Source: Sphingomonas carotinifaciens (GTDB lineage Bacteria; Pseudomonadota; Alphaproteobacteria; Sphingomonadales; Sphingomonadaceae). Taken from it: 64,000 nucleotides of DNA. Each line of letters opens with the position of its first letter. The first letter of the stretch is position 1. The stretch is from the NCBI RefSeq assembly GCF_009789535.1, contig NZ_WSUT01000007.1:1-64000 (forward strand), read 5' to 3'. The position numbers and the translations under genes are program-made. The notes beneath the pieces were generated by a model, which was given only the letters and a program-made list of their open reading frames with translations, did no database searches and had not been told where the DNA came from. Shown here piece after piece: positions 1-8,778 of this stretch.

Positions 1-316
1 GGAAACCCGATGCTACGATCAGGTTCGGCTTGCCGAGGATGGCCGTCGCCGCGATTGTCTCGCGCACCGCCGTGACCATCGCATCGCGCTCGGCCGGGTC
101 GACGATCGAGCGGCGCGGATCGACGCACAGGCTGGTCAGCCGCATGCCGGTTTCGTCCAGGACCGCCGCCATCGCCTCGATCGGCTTGTCGCGCCACAGG
201 TGGAATTCGGCGAGGTCGAAACCTGCGTCCTTCGCAGCACGCAGCCGCTGGGCGAGGTCGCCCGCTTCGACGAACTGCCATTCGATGCAGGTGGATAGTG
301 CATATACCGCAGACAT
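1..316 (-). CDS. Sugar phosphate isomerase/epimerase-like TIM-barrel protein (partial, cut by window edge)
   Basis: Translating the reverse strand from the ATG at 316 gives 105 residues beginning MSAVYALSTCIEW and continuing without a stop to the window edge. The pattern (strand, then 'AGFDLAEFHLW', then 'LTSLCVD') is that of the xylose-isomerase-like TIM-barrel family (hydroxypyruvate isomerase, sugar epimerases). A purine-rich GGGAGAAGG lies just upstream of the start. In this neighbourhood it could act on the keto-sugar released by the deglycosidase, but that is inference from context. The C-terminal part with most metal ligands is outside the window, so the exact substrate class cannot be judged. 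Confidence 0.72.
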   Translation of the reverse strand, partial: MSAVYALSTCIEWQFVEAGDLAQRLRAAKDAGFDLAEFHLWRDKPIEAMAAVLDETGMRLTSLCVDPRRSIVDPAERDAMVTAVRETIAATAILGKPNLIVASGF

Positions 317-739
317 AGGACCTTCTCCCATTCTACGGCCCCGTGGTGCGCACCGCACCCGTATGCCTGGCGAGTCCGTGCCCGCTATTTTGTTCGGTGG
401 TTCGTACAATGTTCGGTGCAATAATCAAGTTCAGCGGCGGGAAAATGCCGCTTGCGCGCTCACGGTGAATCATATCGGCCCGATGCCGTTGCCCGTGTGG
501 ACATAGGCTTCGAACAGGTGGAACCGCTTGGGCGAGGACCTGGCCAATCGGTTGCCCGTAGTGTCGCCGAAACAGGGCAGCACCGACGAATGAAACGCAC
601 CGGAGCCGTGCCCGCCACGGACCGCGGGATATGGGTGGTTGTGGATATGAAAATATCCAACCCGTCCGGCGCGGGCCAAGTGGTCGCAACCTCGTGGCGA
701 AAGCGCCGCCATAGCGCGGCCGCCGCTATAGCTGGCACA
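317..739. other. Intergenic region with a repeated TGTTCGGTG motif
   Basis: No convincing gene is seen in these 423 bases. The motif TGTTCGGTG occurs at 391-399 and again at 410-418, a 19-base repeat distance (about two helical turns), with an imperfect palindrome between them. It lies 75-100 bases upstream of the isomerase-like gene at 316, so it is a candidate operator for that gene. It differs from the palindrome shared by the other units of the cluster. Confidence 0.35.
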
Positions 740-859
740 TCAGAACAGGATGCCGGCCATCCAGAATGATCCGACGAGCGCGGTAAGCGCACTGATCGCC
801 ATCGCCGCACAGCGTGCGTCATCGAACTGGCGCGCGCCGTTCTGATCCTTCGTTCGCAT
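740..859 (-). CDS. Small single-span membrane protein, 39 aa
   Basis: A reverse-strand frame starts with ATG at 859 and encodes 39 residues: a charged N-terminus (MRTKDQNGARQFDD) followed by one hydrophobic segment from about residue 17 to the end (AAMAISALTALVGSFWMAG). A GGGAG ribosome-binding site lies about 6 bases before the start. It sits between the ribB-like gene and the isomerase-like gene on the same strand. The function is unknown and I recognise no family. The ribosome-binding site and the membrane-segment composition are the only support. Confidence 0.45.
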   Translation of the reverse strand: MRTKDQNGARQFDDARCAAMAISALTALVGSFWMAGILF

Positions 860-922
860 CGTCCTACTCCCGTAATGACCGCCCCGGGATCATCCGTCCT
901 TGTGGCGTTAGGTTGAAATTCG

Positions 923-2032
923 TTACGCGGCCTCCCGAAGCGGCCGTTCGCCGACGATCCTGAGGCCGTAGCCATTGAGGCCGACGAGCGTGTGATGGGT
1001 GTTGGTGAGCAGCACCATGTCCTCGACGCCCAGTTCGTTTAGGATCATCGCGCCGACGCCATAGTCGCGCAGTTCCTCCATATCGGGCACCGGCGCACCG
1101 CTGCGGGCATGGATCGCGAGCGTCAGGCCGTCGGGGCGCGGACGGTTGATGACGACGACGACGCCTGCCCCTTCCTCACCGATGATCCGCATCGATTGCT
1201 TGAGCAGTCCGCCGCGGTCGCCGCCTTCGCCGAACAGGTCGGCGAACGGGGAGAGCGCATGCATCCGCACCAGCGTCGGCTTGCTCGGATCGATCAGCCC
1301 CTTGACCAGCGCGACCTGCTCGCTGCCCGTCGCCTTGTTCCAGAACGACATGGCGCGCCACTCGCCGCCCCATTCGCTCTCGAACACGGTCTCGGCACGC
1401 TTCTCGACCAGATGATCGTGGCGGCGGCGATAGGCGATCAGGTCGCGGATCGTGCCGATCTTGAGGCCATGCAATTGCGCGAAGGCGACGAGGTCGTCCA
1501 TCCGCGCCATCGTCCCGTCCTCGTTCATGATCTCGCAGATCACGCCCGAGGGGTTGAGGCCGGCGAGCCGCGACACGTCCACCGCCGCCTCGGTATGGCC
1601 GGCACGCACCAGCACGCCGCCTTCGCGCGCGACCAGCGGGAAGACGTGGCCCGGCGTCACGATCTCCGATGCTTCCTTCGACGCATCGATCGCCACCGCA
1701 ATGGTGCGGGCGCGGTCGGCGGCAGAGATACCGGTCGTCACCCCCTCGCGCGCTTCGATCGAGACGGTGAAGGCAGTTTCGTGCCGCGTGCCGTTGTTGC
1801 GCGCCATCAGGTCGAGGCCGAGCTGCTGCGTCCGCGCCTTCGTCATCGCGAGGCAGATCAGCCCGCGTCCGTGCCGGGCCATGAAGTTGATCGCATCGGG
1901 CGTCGCCATCTGCGCAGGGATGACGAGGTCGCCCTCGTTCTCCCGGTCCTCGTCGTCGACGAGGATGAACATCCGCCCGTTGCGCGCCTCGTCGATGATC
2001 TCCTCGGGGCTCGAAAGGAAGGCGTGGTCCAT
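923..2032 (-). CDS. ribB: 3,4-dihydroxy-2-butanone 4-phosphate synthase (RibB) with degenerate GTP cyclohydrolase II domain
   Basis: The 369-residue protein starts [13 protein letters not shown]. Its N-terminal ~205 residues carry the DHBP synthase signatures: [34 protein letters not shown] and [10 protein letters not shown]. This enzyme makes the four-carbon precursor of riboflavin from ribulose 5-phosphate. The C-terminal half still resembles GTP cyclohydrolase II ([31 protein letters not shown]) but the zinc cysteines of the GSLRCDCG motif are absent, so that activity is probably lost, as in many alphaproteobacterial RibB proteins. It is the last gene of the TonB-receptor/ring-cleavage operon, 2 bases after the FAH-family gene. 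A second ribB in a catabolic operon may raise flavin supply for the FMN monooxygenase and FAD oxidoreductase encoded nearby (inference). Confidence 0.88.
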   Translation of the reverse strand: MDHAFLSSPEEIIDEARNGRMFILVDDEDRENEGDLVIPAQMATPDAINFMARHGRGLICLAMTKARTQQLGLDLMARNNGTRHETAFTVSIEAREGVTTGISAADRARTIAVAIDASKEASEIVTPGHVFPLVAREGGVLVRAGHTEAAVDVSRLAGLNPSGVICEIMNEDGTMARMDDLVAFAQLHGLKIGTIRDLIAYRRRHDHLVEKRAETVFESEWGGEWRAMSFWNKATGSEQVALVKGLIDPSKPTLVRMHALSPFADLFGEGGDRGGLLKQSMRIIGEEGAGVVVVINRPRPDGLTLAIHARSGAPVPDMEELRDYGVGAMILNELGVEDMVLLTNTHHTLVGLNGYGLRIVGERPLREAA

Positions 2033-2034
2033 CG

Positions 2035-2976
2035 TCACCCTCGCACCACCTGCTGATCGAGCCGCCCGAAGCGATCGCCCGCATGCATCGCGACCCGATC
2101 GCCAAAGCGCAGGAACGGGGTCTGCGGACTGCCATGCTCGATCATCTCGATCGCACGGCGTTCGGACAGGCAGGTCGATCCGACCTCCGCATGGTTCGCG
2201 TTGGACACCGTGCCCGACCCGATGATCGTGCCCGCCGGCAGGTCGCGGGTGCGCGCGGCATGGGCAATCAGCTCGTGGAAACCATATGCCATCGCATCGC
2301 CTAGCGGGCTGCCGAACCATGTACCGTTCACTTCCACGCTCAGAGGCAGGCAGACACGGCCATCCCGCCACGCGTCGCCCAACTCGTCGGGAGTGACGGC
2401 AAACGGCGCAACCGAGCAGGCGGGCTTGGCCTGCACCCAGCCGAAGCCGGTCTTCATTTCGATCGGCGCGATCGCGCGCAGCGACCAGTCGTTGAGCAGC
2501 AGGATCAGGTGGATGTGCCCCAGCGCGTCGTCCGCGCTGCACCCCATGGGCACATCGTCGGTGACGATCGCGAACTCGCCTTCGAAATCGATGCCGTCCG
2601 CCTCGCTCGGCAAGGCGACATCCGCGTGTCCCGACAGAAAGCGGTGCGACATGCCCTGATACATCAGTGGCCGGTCGGTCTCGATCGGCGGCAGCCGGAA
2701 CGCCTGCTGCATCAGCTCGCCATGGGTCGCAAAGGCCGAACCGTCGAGCCATTGCCACGCACGCGGCAGCGGAGCAAGCAGGGTCTCCGGGTCGAGCGGC
2801 TCGCCCTGTCCCGCATCGAGGCGCACGGCCAGCGCGCGTAGCACCTGCTCGCAGCGGTGCCATTGGTCGAGCGCCGACTGCATCGTCCCGTCGGTCGGCA
2901 GATAGCGGGTGCCGTCGCCCGAAACGACGATCAGCGCACCGTCACGCCTACCGTTGGCCCTGGTTGCGAGCCTCAC
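2035..2976 (-). CDS. Fumarylacetoacetate hydrolase (FAH) family protein
   Basis: The 313-residue protein has the FAH-family C-terminal fold: [10 protein letters not shown] (metal-binding acidic residues), [33 protein letters not shown] and [11 protein letters not shown]. This family hydrolyses C-C bonds of beta-diketo acids or hydrates/decarboxylates ring-cleavage products. It uses a GTG start at 2976 overlapping the last codons of the cyclase gene, so translation is probably coupled. In a cluster with an extradiol dioxygenase and two other hydrolases it is likely a late step on the ring-cleavage product. The exact substrate cannot be read from sequence. Confidence 0.85.
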   Translation of the reverse strand: MRLATRANGRRDGALIVVSGDGTRYLPTDGTMQSALDQWHRCEQVLRALAVRLDAGQGEPLDPETLLAPLPRAWQWLDGSAFATHGELMQQAFRLPPIETDRPLMYQGMSHRFLSGHADVALPSEADGIDFEGEFAIVTDDVPMGCSADDALGHIHLILLLNDWSLRAIAPIEMKTGFGWVQAKPACSVAPFAVTPDELGDAWRDGRVCLPLSVEVNGTWFGSPLGDAMAYGFHELIAHAARTRDLPAGTIIGSGTVSNANHAEVGSTCLSERRAIEMIEHGSPQTPFLRFGDRVAMHAGDRFGRLDQQVVRG

Positions 2977-3758
2977 TGGTCGTCCTCAAAAATGGCGACA
3001 GCGCGACACCAGCCCGCCGATCCGCGCTTCACCTTGACCGGCAGGCACGACACGGTGAAACCGGTCGCGGGCAAGGCGTCGAGATTGGTCAGCTTCTCCA
3101 TGTGGCAATAGCCGATGTCACGCCCGGCCTTGTGCCCTTCCCATACCAGCGAATAGTCGCCGGTCTCCGCGACCTTCGCGGCGGTATGGCTGAACGGTGC
3201 GTCCCAGCTCCATGCATCGGTGCCGGTGACCCGCACGCCGCGCGACGTCAGGTACATGGTCGCGTCATAGCCCATGCCGCAACCCTTGCCGAGAAAGTCA
3301 GGCCGCCCGAGCGCTGCGCCGGCGGCCGTGTTGACCAGCACGATGTCGAGCGGGCGCAACGTGTGACCGATCCGCGCCAGTTCGGCCTCGACCTCGGCCG
3401 CAGTCACGACATGGCCATCGGGCAGGTGCCGGAAGTCGAGCTTCACGCCGGGTTGCAGGCACCAGTCGAGCGGTACCTCATCGATCGTCAACGCCGGCTT
3501 TCCGCCATCCATGGTAGGATGATAATGCCACGGCGCGTCGAGGTGCGTTCCGTTGTGCGTCGAGAGCGTCAGCGTCTCGGAGGCAGCGAAGCCTGCGCCC
3601 CCGGCCATGTTGTCGGCGGTGATGCCGGGAAAGAACATCGCCGCCTCCGCCACCGTCTCGGCATGGGTTTGCCGGATGATGGTCGGGCGCATGAACGGTG
3701 GGTCGGTGACGACGTCTGGATCGAGTGCGATCGACAGGTCGAGGATGCGGCGGGTCAT
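2973..3758 (-). CDS. Cyclase-family (kynurenine formamidase-like) metal hydrolase
   Basis: The 261-residue protein has the family's metal-binding signature STHNGTHLDAPWHYHP (about residues 66-81). It also has TGTDAWSWD and a C-terminal conserved block including GHKAGRDIGYCHMEKL. Relatives include kynurenine formamidase and isatin hydrolase, Mn/Zn-dependent enzymes that open amide, lactone or lactam bonds. Its start codon overlaps the stop of the alpha/beta-hydrolase gene by ATGA, and its end overlaps the FAH gene start. A lactone or enol-ester intermediate of aromatic breakdown is a plausible substrate (inference). Confidence 0.85.
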   Translation of the reverse strand: MTRRILDLSIALDPDVVTDPPFMRPTIIRQTHAETVAEAAMFFPGITADNMAGGAGFAASETLTLSTHNGTHLDAPWHYHPTMDGGKPALTIDEVPLDWCLQPGVKLDFRHLPDGHVVTAAEVEAELARIGHTLRPLDIVLVNTAAGAALGRPDFLGKGCGMGYDATMYLTSRGVRVTGTDAWSWDAPFSHTAAKVAETGDYSLVWEGHKAGRDIGYCHMEKLTNLDALPATGFTVSCLPVKVKRGSAGWCRAVAIFEDDQ

Positions 3759-4912
3759 GCGGCGTGCCCGCCCAGCGTTTCGGCGAACCAGTCGGCGATC
3801 AGGTCGCGGCCATAGGCCATGTTGTCGGCGCCGACATGCTCGACACCGCCTTCGCGCGCGGTGAAGATCATCTTTTCACGGCGCGGCGAGTTGACGAGTT
3901 GGTCGTAGAGGTCGTCGGCATAGGCGACGCCGATCTGGCGGTCGTTGGCACCGTGGGTGACGAGGAACGGAACCATGATCCGGTCCATGTGACCGTTGAG
4001 GTTCATCGTCTCGGACTTCGCCAGAAAGTCGTCTTGGCCGTTGGCACCGAACGCCCAGTGGGCGTGCTTCCAGTAATGCGGGACCGGGTTCTCGCCCTCG
4101 CGCGCCATGCGCTTGTCCTGCACCTCGCGCCAGTTATGGTTCGCGCCCCATACTGCGCCGCTCGCGAAGCGCGGTTCATAGGCGACGGCGCGTGGTGCGA
4201 AATGACCGCCCAACGATATGCCGGTCATGCCGATGCGAGCCGGGTCGACATCGGGCTGATGCTCGAGCCAGTCGACCGCCTTTGATGCCCAATGTTCGCT
4301 GTGCGGATCGACGGGCAGGTCCTGCAACCGCAGCGCCTCGCCCGACCCTGGCTGGTCGACGCACAGCGTCGAGATGCCGCGCCGCGCCAGTTCGTGCGGC
4401 AGTCGCGTCCAGAACAGCAGTTCCTTGCAGCTGTCGAGCCCGTTGCAGAACACGACGACGGGCTTGGCGCCCTCGCCCGGTGCGCGGGTGTAGAGTGCCG
4501 GCATCGTGCCGGTCGCCAGCGGTATCTCGACCCGCTCGCGGTTCAGCTGCCCGAGCACCGTCGACCGGTCGAACGCTTCCCGAGCGCGCGCATAGGTTTC
4601 CTTGCGGCCCGGCGCACCGTGCCCCTGCATCCGCTCGGCGGTGAACAGGTAGAGCGATGCCCGCTCCAGCTTGTTCGACGCCGAAAAGGCACGCCCGTTG
4701 GCCTCGTCTTCGGCGGCGAGGTCGATCAGCTTGTCCCCCATCGCCGCCCATGCCGCCATGAACCGCGGCGTGCCGGCATCGGCACCCTTGGCCGCCGCGT
4801 CCTTGAGCGGTTGGCACATGTCGATGATCTCACCGAGCTGTGCGCCGCTCTCCATCGCGATCGCGACCGACAGGTTCCAGATGTAGTTCGGGAAGGGTTC
4901 GTACAGCGCCAT
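3755..4912 (-). CDS. Alpha/beta hydrolase, FrsA/2,6-dihydroxypseudooxynicotine hydrolase-like
   Basis: The 385-residue protein has a helical N-terminal cap of about 130 residues before the alpha/beta core, typical of the C-C bond hydrolase group related to FrsA and 2,6-dihydroxypseudooxynicotine hydrolase. The nucleophile elbow GISLGGH places the catalytic Ser near residue 233. Asp about 324 (HGAND) and His about 359 (GGVEHVG) complete the triad. The start MALYEPFPNY was chosen over an upstream in-frame ATG because it follows the extradiol stop by only 5 bases. In this operon it probably cleaves a C-C bond of an aryl ketone or of the ring-cleavage product. Confidence 0.82.
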   Translation of the reverse strand: MALYEPFPNYIWNLSVAIAMESGAQLGEIIDMCQPLKDAAAKGADAGTPRFMAAWAAMGDKLIDLAAEDEANGRAFSASNKLERASLYLFTAERMQGHGAPGRKETYARAREAFDRSTVLGQLNRERVEIPLATGTMPALYTRAPGEGAKPVVVFCNGLDSCKELLFWTRLPHELARRGISTLCVDQPGSGEALRLQDLPVDPHSEHWASKAVDWLEHQPDVDPARIGMTGISLGGHFAPRAVAYEPRFASGAVWGANHNWREVQDKRMAREGENPVPHYWKHAHWAFGANGQDDFLAKSETMNLNGHMDRIMVPFLVTHGANDRQIGVAYADDLYDQLVNSPRREKMIFTAREGGVEHVGADNMAYGRDLIADWFAETLGGHAA

Positions 4913-4917
4913 CGTGC

Positions 4918-5820
4918 TTACGCCACCGCCGCCTGCCACAGCCCGGCATCGGGCGATGGCTTGGGCATGGTCTGGGGTCCGCCGAAGCCGCTGCCCCACT
5001 GGTCCATCGTGTCCGGCTTGGGCACATGGACCTGATGCTGGTGATGGTCGTCATCGACCTCCTCCAGCTCGGACGTATATTCGACGACATTGTTGTTGGG
5101 CGTGGTGAAGTAGCTGAAGGTATTGTTGCCTGCCGTGTGGCGGCCCGGCCCCCATTTGATGTCGACATCGTTGCGCTTCAGCCGGCCGACGCCGCGCATC
5201 ATGTCGTCCATCGTCAGCACGTCATAGGCGACATGGTTGAAGCACGGCGGCCCCGGCAGGAACGCCAGCCGGTGGTGCCAGCTGTTGCAGCGCAGGAAGC
5301 ACATGAAGTCGCCCAGCCAGTCCGATACGCGGAAGCCCAGCGCCTTTTCATACCATGCGACCAGCGCCTTGTGGTCGGGCGAGTGCATGACGACATGGCT
5401 GATCTTGACTGGGATCGCCTCGCCCTTGGCCAGTTCGCGCTTGGTGCCGCGCTCGACATCGGCCGAAATCTGGAGCGTGAAGCCGTTGGGATCGAAGAAG
5501 CGGAAGCCATAGCCGCCGCCCAGCGTGTCGAGGTCGTGCGGCTCGCTGATGATCTTGCCGTCATTGGCCTTGACCTGTTCGAACAGCGCATCGACATCGG
5601 TGCGCGTTTCGGCGGCCCAACCGATGACGTCGATCCGCTGCGTCGCGTCCTCGCGCAAGCGGACGACATACTTCTCGTCGGTGCCCTCGGCGGCGAAATA
5701 GGCCATGCCGTCGTCGGCGGGGACTTCGGTCAGGCCCCAGACATCGGCATAGAAGCGGCGCTCGGCCGCCAGGTCGGGAACGGCATAGCCGACGAAGCGG
5801 ATTTCGGACACGCGGGCCAT
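4918..5820 (-). CDS. Type I extradiol ring-cleavage dioxygenase (VOC/glyoxalase fold)
   Basis: The 300-residue protein has two VOC modules, the standard layout of type I extradiol (catechol 2,3-) dioxygenases. The Fe(II) ligands are visible in the C-terminal half: His142 (SHVVMHSP), His196 (FNHVAYD) and Glu247 (NVVEYTS). It would cleave a catechol-type ring next to the hydroxyls. The start MARVSEIRFVGY was preferred to an upstream in-frame Met because the latter lies in the TonB-gene end. The C-terminal tail (EEVDDDHHQHQVHVP) is His/Asp-rich and ends in WGSGFGGP, as in 2,3-dihydroxy-p-cumate-type enzymes. It follows the TonB receptor after a hairpin at 5842-5872. Confidence 0.9.
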   Translation of the reverse strand: MARVSEIRFVGYAVPDLAAERRFYADVWGLTEVPADDGMAYFAAEGTDEKYVVRLREDATQRIDVIGWAAETRTDVDALFEQVKANDGKIISEPHDLDTLGGGYGFRFFDPNGFTLQISADVERGTKRELAKGEAIPVKISHVVMHSPDHKALVAWYEKALGFRVSDWLGDFMCFLRCNSWHHRLAFLPGPPCFNHVAYDVLTMDDMMRGVGRLKRNDVDIKWGPGRHTAGNNTFSYFTTPNNNVVEYTSELEEVDDDHHQHQVHVPKPDTMDQWGSGFGGPQTMPKPSPDAGLWQAAVA

Positions 5821-5841
5821 GTTCGTCTCCATCATGAAGCA

Positions 5842-5872
5842 GAAAACGGGCCGGCGCTCGCGACACCGGCCC
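5842..5872 (-). terminator. Intrinsic terminator or attenuator between TonB receptor and dioxygenase
   Basis: On the reverse strand GGGCCGG and CCGGCCC form a 7-bp stem around an 11-base loop, followed by GTTTTC. It lies between two genes of the same strand (TonB receptor stop at 5882, dioxygenase start at 5820), so it probably reduces read-through and lets the receptor be made in excess over the enzymes. Confidence 0.55.
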
Positions 5873-5881
5873 AGTTGGGGA

Positions 5882-8200
5882 TCAGAAGCGGAAGGTGCCC
5901 TGCACGCCGTAGGTGCGCGGCTGACCGAAGTTCCAGTTGTAGATGTTGATGCCGCCGCCGGTGAAGCCGGCATAGGTCTTCACCCGGTTGTTCTCGACGT
6001 TGCGGACATAGCCTTGGATGCTGAGCATATCGCCCGGCAGGTTCAGTTCGAGGCTGAGATCGGTCGTGGTGAATGCCTCGACCCGGTCGCCGCGATAATT
6101 GAACGCCGTCAGATAATATTCCGACTTGAACCGGCTGAATCCGTTGGCGACCAGTTCATAGCCGCCGCCAAGGTCGATCGACTTGTTATAGTTGATGCCG
6201 ATCGTCCACTTCGGGGCTTGCGGCGCGGTGTTGCCGGCCAGATCGAGCGTCAGCCGCGGGACGTTTGCCGGCGGATTGGCCAGCGTCGGTGCCGGGATCC
6301 CGGCGAATTCCTGCAACTGGGCATCAATATAGTTGACGATCAGGCTCAACCGGTCGCGCGGCGACAGCTTGATGGTGGTGTCGGTTTCGATACCCCAGAC
6401 CCGGCTCTTGCCCGCGTTGAACGTCCGCGCGCCGACCGTGGTGTCGATATAGACCTGCACCTGCTGGTCCGAATAATCATAATAGAAAGCCGATGCGTTG
6501 AATTCGAGCGTGTTGTTCAGGAACCGGTTTTTCGATCCGATTTCATAGGCCGTCAGATTTTCGGCATTGAACGCGCCGACCAGGTCGAAACCGCCGCTTT
6601 TGAACCCGGTGCTGACCTTCGCATACAGCAGGTTGTCGCGTGCCGGCTTGTACTCGACACCCGCCGTCCACGTGACCTTGTCCTCGGCATAGTTCGGGAA
6701 GGCGCGAACGGCACCGGCACCGCTGCCGTCCGAGGGCGGACGAACCATGTTCTGGGTGCGGAAGAAGCCGTAGTTGATATATTCGGCGTTCTTCTTGTCA
6801 TCGGTGTAGCGCACACCGCCGGTGAAGCTGAGCGTATCGGGCACCAGCCAATAGGTTGCTTGGGCGAAGGCGGACTTGGATTCCGACTTCACGTAGGGAC
6901 GGTAGAAGAAGTTGGCGAAGGCACTGGCGAGCGGCAGATACAGACCGCGCGCGATGATCTGGTTTTCGTGGAAGTAGAAACCGCCGACCTGCCAGACGAA
7001 GCTGCCCTGCGCGCCGCCGTTCAGCCGGACTTCATGGCTGTGGGTGCGGGTGTCGTAGCGGTCGTTGTAGAAGGTGAACTGTTCGGGCAGGAACCCGTTC
7101 TGCGGCAGGATGACCTGGTTGTCGACGTGGCGATAGCCGCCGATATAGGTCAGCGTCGCCGGCCCGAAATCATAGGCGACGCGCCCGCGCACCGCATATT
7201 GCTGGCTCTTGAAGTTACCGCGACGGCCTAAGGGGAAGCTGGCGGGATCGAAGTTCGGGGGCAGGTCGACGAAGCTCGGGACCAGTCGCTGCGCCAGCGT
7301 CGGGTAGGTCGCGGGCGGTGCGACCGATGCCGGCAACTCGGTGAGGCCGGGCGTCGCCGTATTGACCGCCAAGCCATATTGCACCGGCCCCGTCTGGTTC
7401 ACATCGACATATTCGCCCGCCAGATACACTTCGAGCGCACCCGGAGCGAACAGGATGCTGCCGCGCACCGCATCGACATTGGCATCGTCACCCTTGCCCG
7501 CCAGCGAGCCGTTGTCGACATAGCCGTCATGTTCGTTGTGCAGCCCGGCGATGCGGATCGCAACATCGTTGCCGAGCGGAACGTTGACGGCGCCGGTCGC
7601 GTAGATCGCGTTGTAGTTGCCATAGCCGGCGGTCGCCGACCCTTCGAAGCTGCCGAGCACCGGCTTGGCCGCGACGATGTTGAGCGCGCCGGCGGTCGAG
7701 TTGCGGCCGAACAGCGTACCCTGCGGCCCGCGCAGCACTTCGATCCGTTCGAGATCGAAGAAGTTCGCATTCAGCGCAACCGGGCGATTCACATATTCGC
7801 CGTCGATCGAGACGGTCAGCGCCGGGTCGGCGCTTTCCGAAATATCCTGGCTGGAAACACCGCGGATCGCGATCTTGGTGAAGACCGAGTCGGGCGTGAT
7901 GCCGAGATCGGGGGCGAGGCGCTGCAGCCCGCTGACGTCGGTGACCGCTGCCTTGGTCAGGTCGGCGCCGCTGACCGCACGGATCGCGATCGGCGTATCC
8001 TGCAACCGGGTCGTAATCTTCGTCGCGGTCACGACGATATCGGCCAACTGATCATCGCCGGTCTGCGGCGTTGTCGTTTCATTGGCGCTGGTCGGCGGCG
8101 TAGCCCCGGTCGGTTCGGCGGTCTGCCCCCATGCCGGGACGGTCATCCCGAGGGCGGTGCTAGCAAGCGCCATGCTGGCGATGCGGCGGATCGTCGTCAT
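5882..8200 (-). CDS. TonB-dependent outer-membrane receptor
   Basis: The 772-residue protein has a signal peptide (MTTIRRIASMALASTALGM...AWGQ) and a TonB box-like segment (DIVVTATK, about residues 54-61). A plug domain follows (LERIEVLRGPQGTLFGRNSTAGALNIV) and then a long beta-barrel ending in a terminal aromatic residue (TYGVQGTFRF). It belongs to the large sphingomonad family that takes up aromatic compounds and oligosaccharides. As first gene of the ring-cleavage operon, with a TetR-type palindrome 51 bases upstream of the start, it most likely imports the glycoside or its aglycone. Confidence 0.93.
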   Translation of the reverse strand: MTTIRRIASMALASTALGMTVPAWGQTAEPTGATPPTSANETTTPQTGDDQLADIVVTATKITTRLQDTPIAIRAVSGADLTKAAVTDVSGLQRLAPDLGITPDSVFTKIAIRGVSSQDISESADPALTVSIDGEYVNRPVALNANFFDLERIEVLRGPQGTLFGRNSTAGALNIVAAKPVLGSFEGSATAGYGNYNAIYATGAVNVPLGNDVAIRIAGLHNEHDGYVDNGSLAGKGDDANVDAVRGSILFAPGALEVYLAGEYVDVNQTGPVQYGLAVNTATPGLTELPASVAPPATYPTLAQRLVPSFVDLPPNFDPASFPLGRRGNFKSQQYAVRGRVAYDFGPATLTYIGGYRHVDNQVILPQNGFLPEQFTFYNDRYDTRTHSHEVRLNGGAQGSFVWQVGGFYFHENQIIARGLYLPLASAFANFFYRPYVKSESKSAFAQATYWLVPDTLSFTGGVRYTDDKKNAEYINYGFFRTQNMVRPPSDGSGAGAVRAFPNYAEDKVTWTAGVEYKPARDNLLYAKVSTGFKSGGFDLVGAFNAENLTAYEIGSKNRFLNNTLEFNASAFYYDYSDQQVQVYIDTTVGARTFNAGKSRVWGIETDTTIKLSPRDRLSLIVNYIDAQLQEFAGIPAPTLANPPANVPRLTLDLAGNTAPQAPKWTIGINYNKSIDLGGGYELVANGFSRFKSEYYLTAFNYRGDRVEAFTTTDLSLELNLPGDMLSIQGYVRNVENNRVKTYAGFTGGGINIYNWNFGQPRTYGVQGTFRF

Positions 8201-8250
8201 ACGGTCCCCTCTCCATGATATCGGAGGCGTATCCGCCCCTCGTTCAGAAC

Positions 8251-8266
8251 TAGAATTGCTATTCTA
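8251..8266. promoter_or_regulatory. Palindromic operator copy A (TonB-receptor operon)
   Basis: TAGAAT-TGCT-ATTCTA is a perfect 6-bp inverted repeat with a 4-base spacer, 51-66 bases upstream of the TonB-receptor start. The same arrangement recurs at 12867, 13614 and 20409, always in front of genes of this cluster. It is the likely binding site of the TetR regulator at 12914. Confidence 0.7.
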
Positions 8267-8325
8267 TTTAACCGGTAAGTCAAGCGACTGAATCGACGTT
8301 CGCGTCGATTAATTTTCGTCGATCG

Positions 8326-8778
8326 TCAGAACATCGGATGCGGGTTGGCGGCCTTGGCCGGGATCGGCTGGATCACGTCCCAATGCTCAACGATCTTGCC
8401 GTCCTTGAGCCGGTAGATATCGGCCACTGCCCCGCCCGCATTGTTCGGGTCGGTACGCCCGTGCAGGTGGATCACCGCGAGGTCGCCATCGACGATGATC
8501 CGCTTCACGTCGAACCGCGCGCCGGGCATCGCAAATTTGGGCGCGAGCGCCGCGACCGCAGCTTCCCGCCCGTCGGGCAGGCCGGGATTGTGCTGGATAT
8601 AGTCCGGCACCACGAACTTCGCGAACGCCCCCGCGACATCGCGATGACCGTAGAATTGTTCGGCAAAGGCCGTCACGATCGCGCGATTGCGCTCGGTTTC
8701 CGATGCGCGCGGACGCGCCGGCACCGCAGCGGCGATCAGCGCTGTCGCAACGATGGCGGAGGTGACGAACCTACTCAT
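8326..8778 (-). CDS. SnoaL-like / nuclear transport factor 2-fold protein, exported
   Basis: The 150-residue protein has a signal peptide (MSRFVTSAIVATALIAAAVPARP) and a SnoaL-type cone-shaped domain: FAEQFYGHRD, YIQHNPGLPDG, IHLHGRTD and ending KIVEHWDVIQPIPA. Family members are small-ligand cyclases, isomerases or binding proteins; the EHWDV and IQHNP motifs are common to the family. It starts within the ATGA overlap with the GH3 gene, so it is the last gene of the LLM-FMN reductase-GH3 operon. The precise role is unknown; a periplasmic step on a glycoside or aglycone is possible. Confidence 0.8.
   Translation of the reverse strand: MSRFVTSAIVATALIAAAVPARPRASETERNRAIVTAFAEQFYGHRDVAGAFAKFVVPDYIQHNPGLPDGREAAVAALAPKFAMPGARFDVKRIIVDGDLAVIHLHGRTDPNNAGGAVADIYRLKDGKIVEHWDVIQPIPAKAANPHPMF

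Noticed and set aside
460..975. Long reverse-strand frame upstream of the ribB-like gene
   Set aside because: Arg/Ser/Pro-rich shadow composition, overlaps the end of ribB and the better-supported 39-aa frame, no ribosome-binding site.
1109..2056. Forward-strand frame of over 300 codons opposite ribB
   Set aside because: Antisense shadow of a clear RibB gene; rich in Arg, His and Asp as expected from the complementary frame in high-GC DNA.
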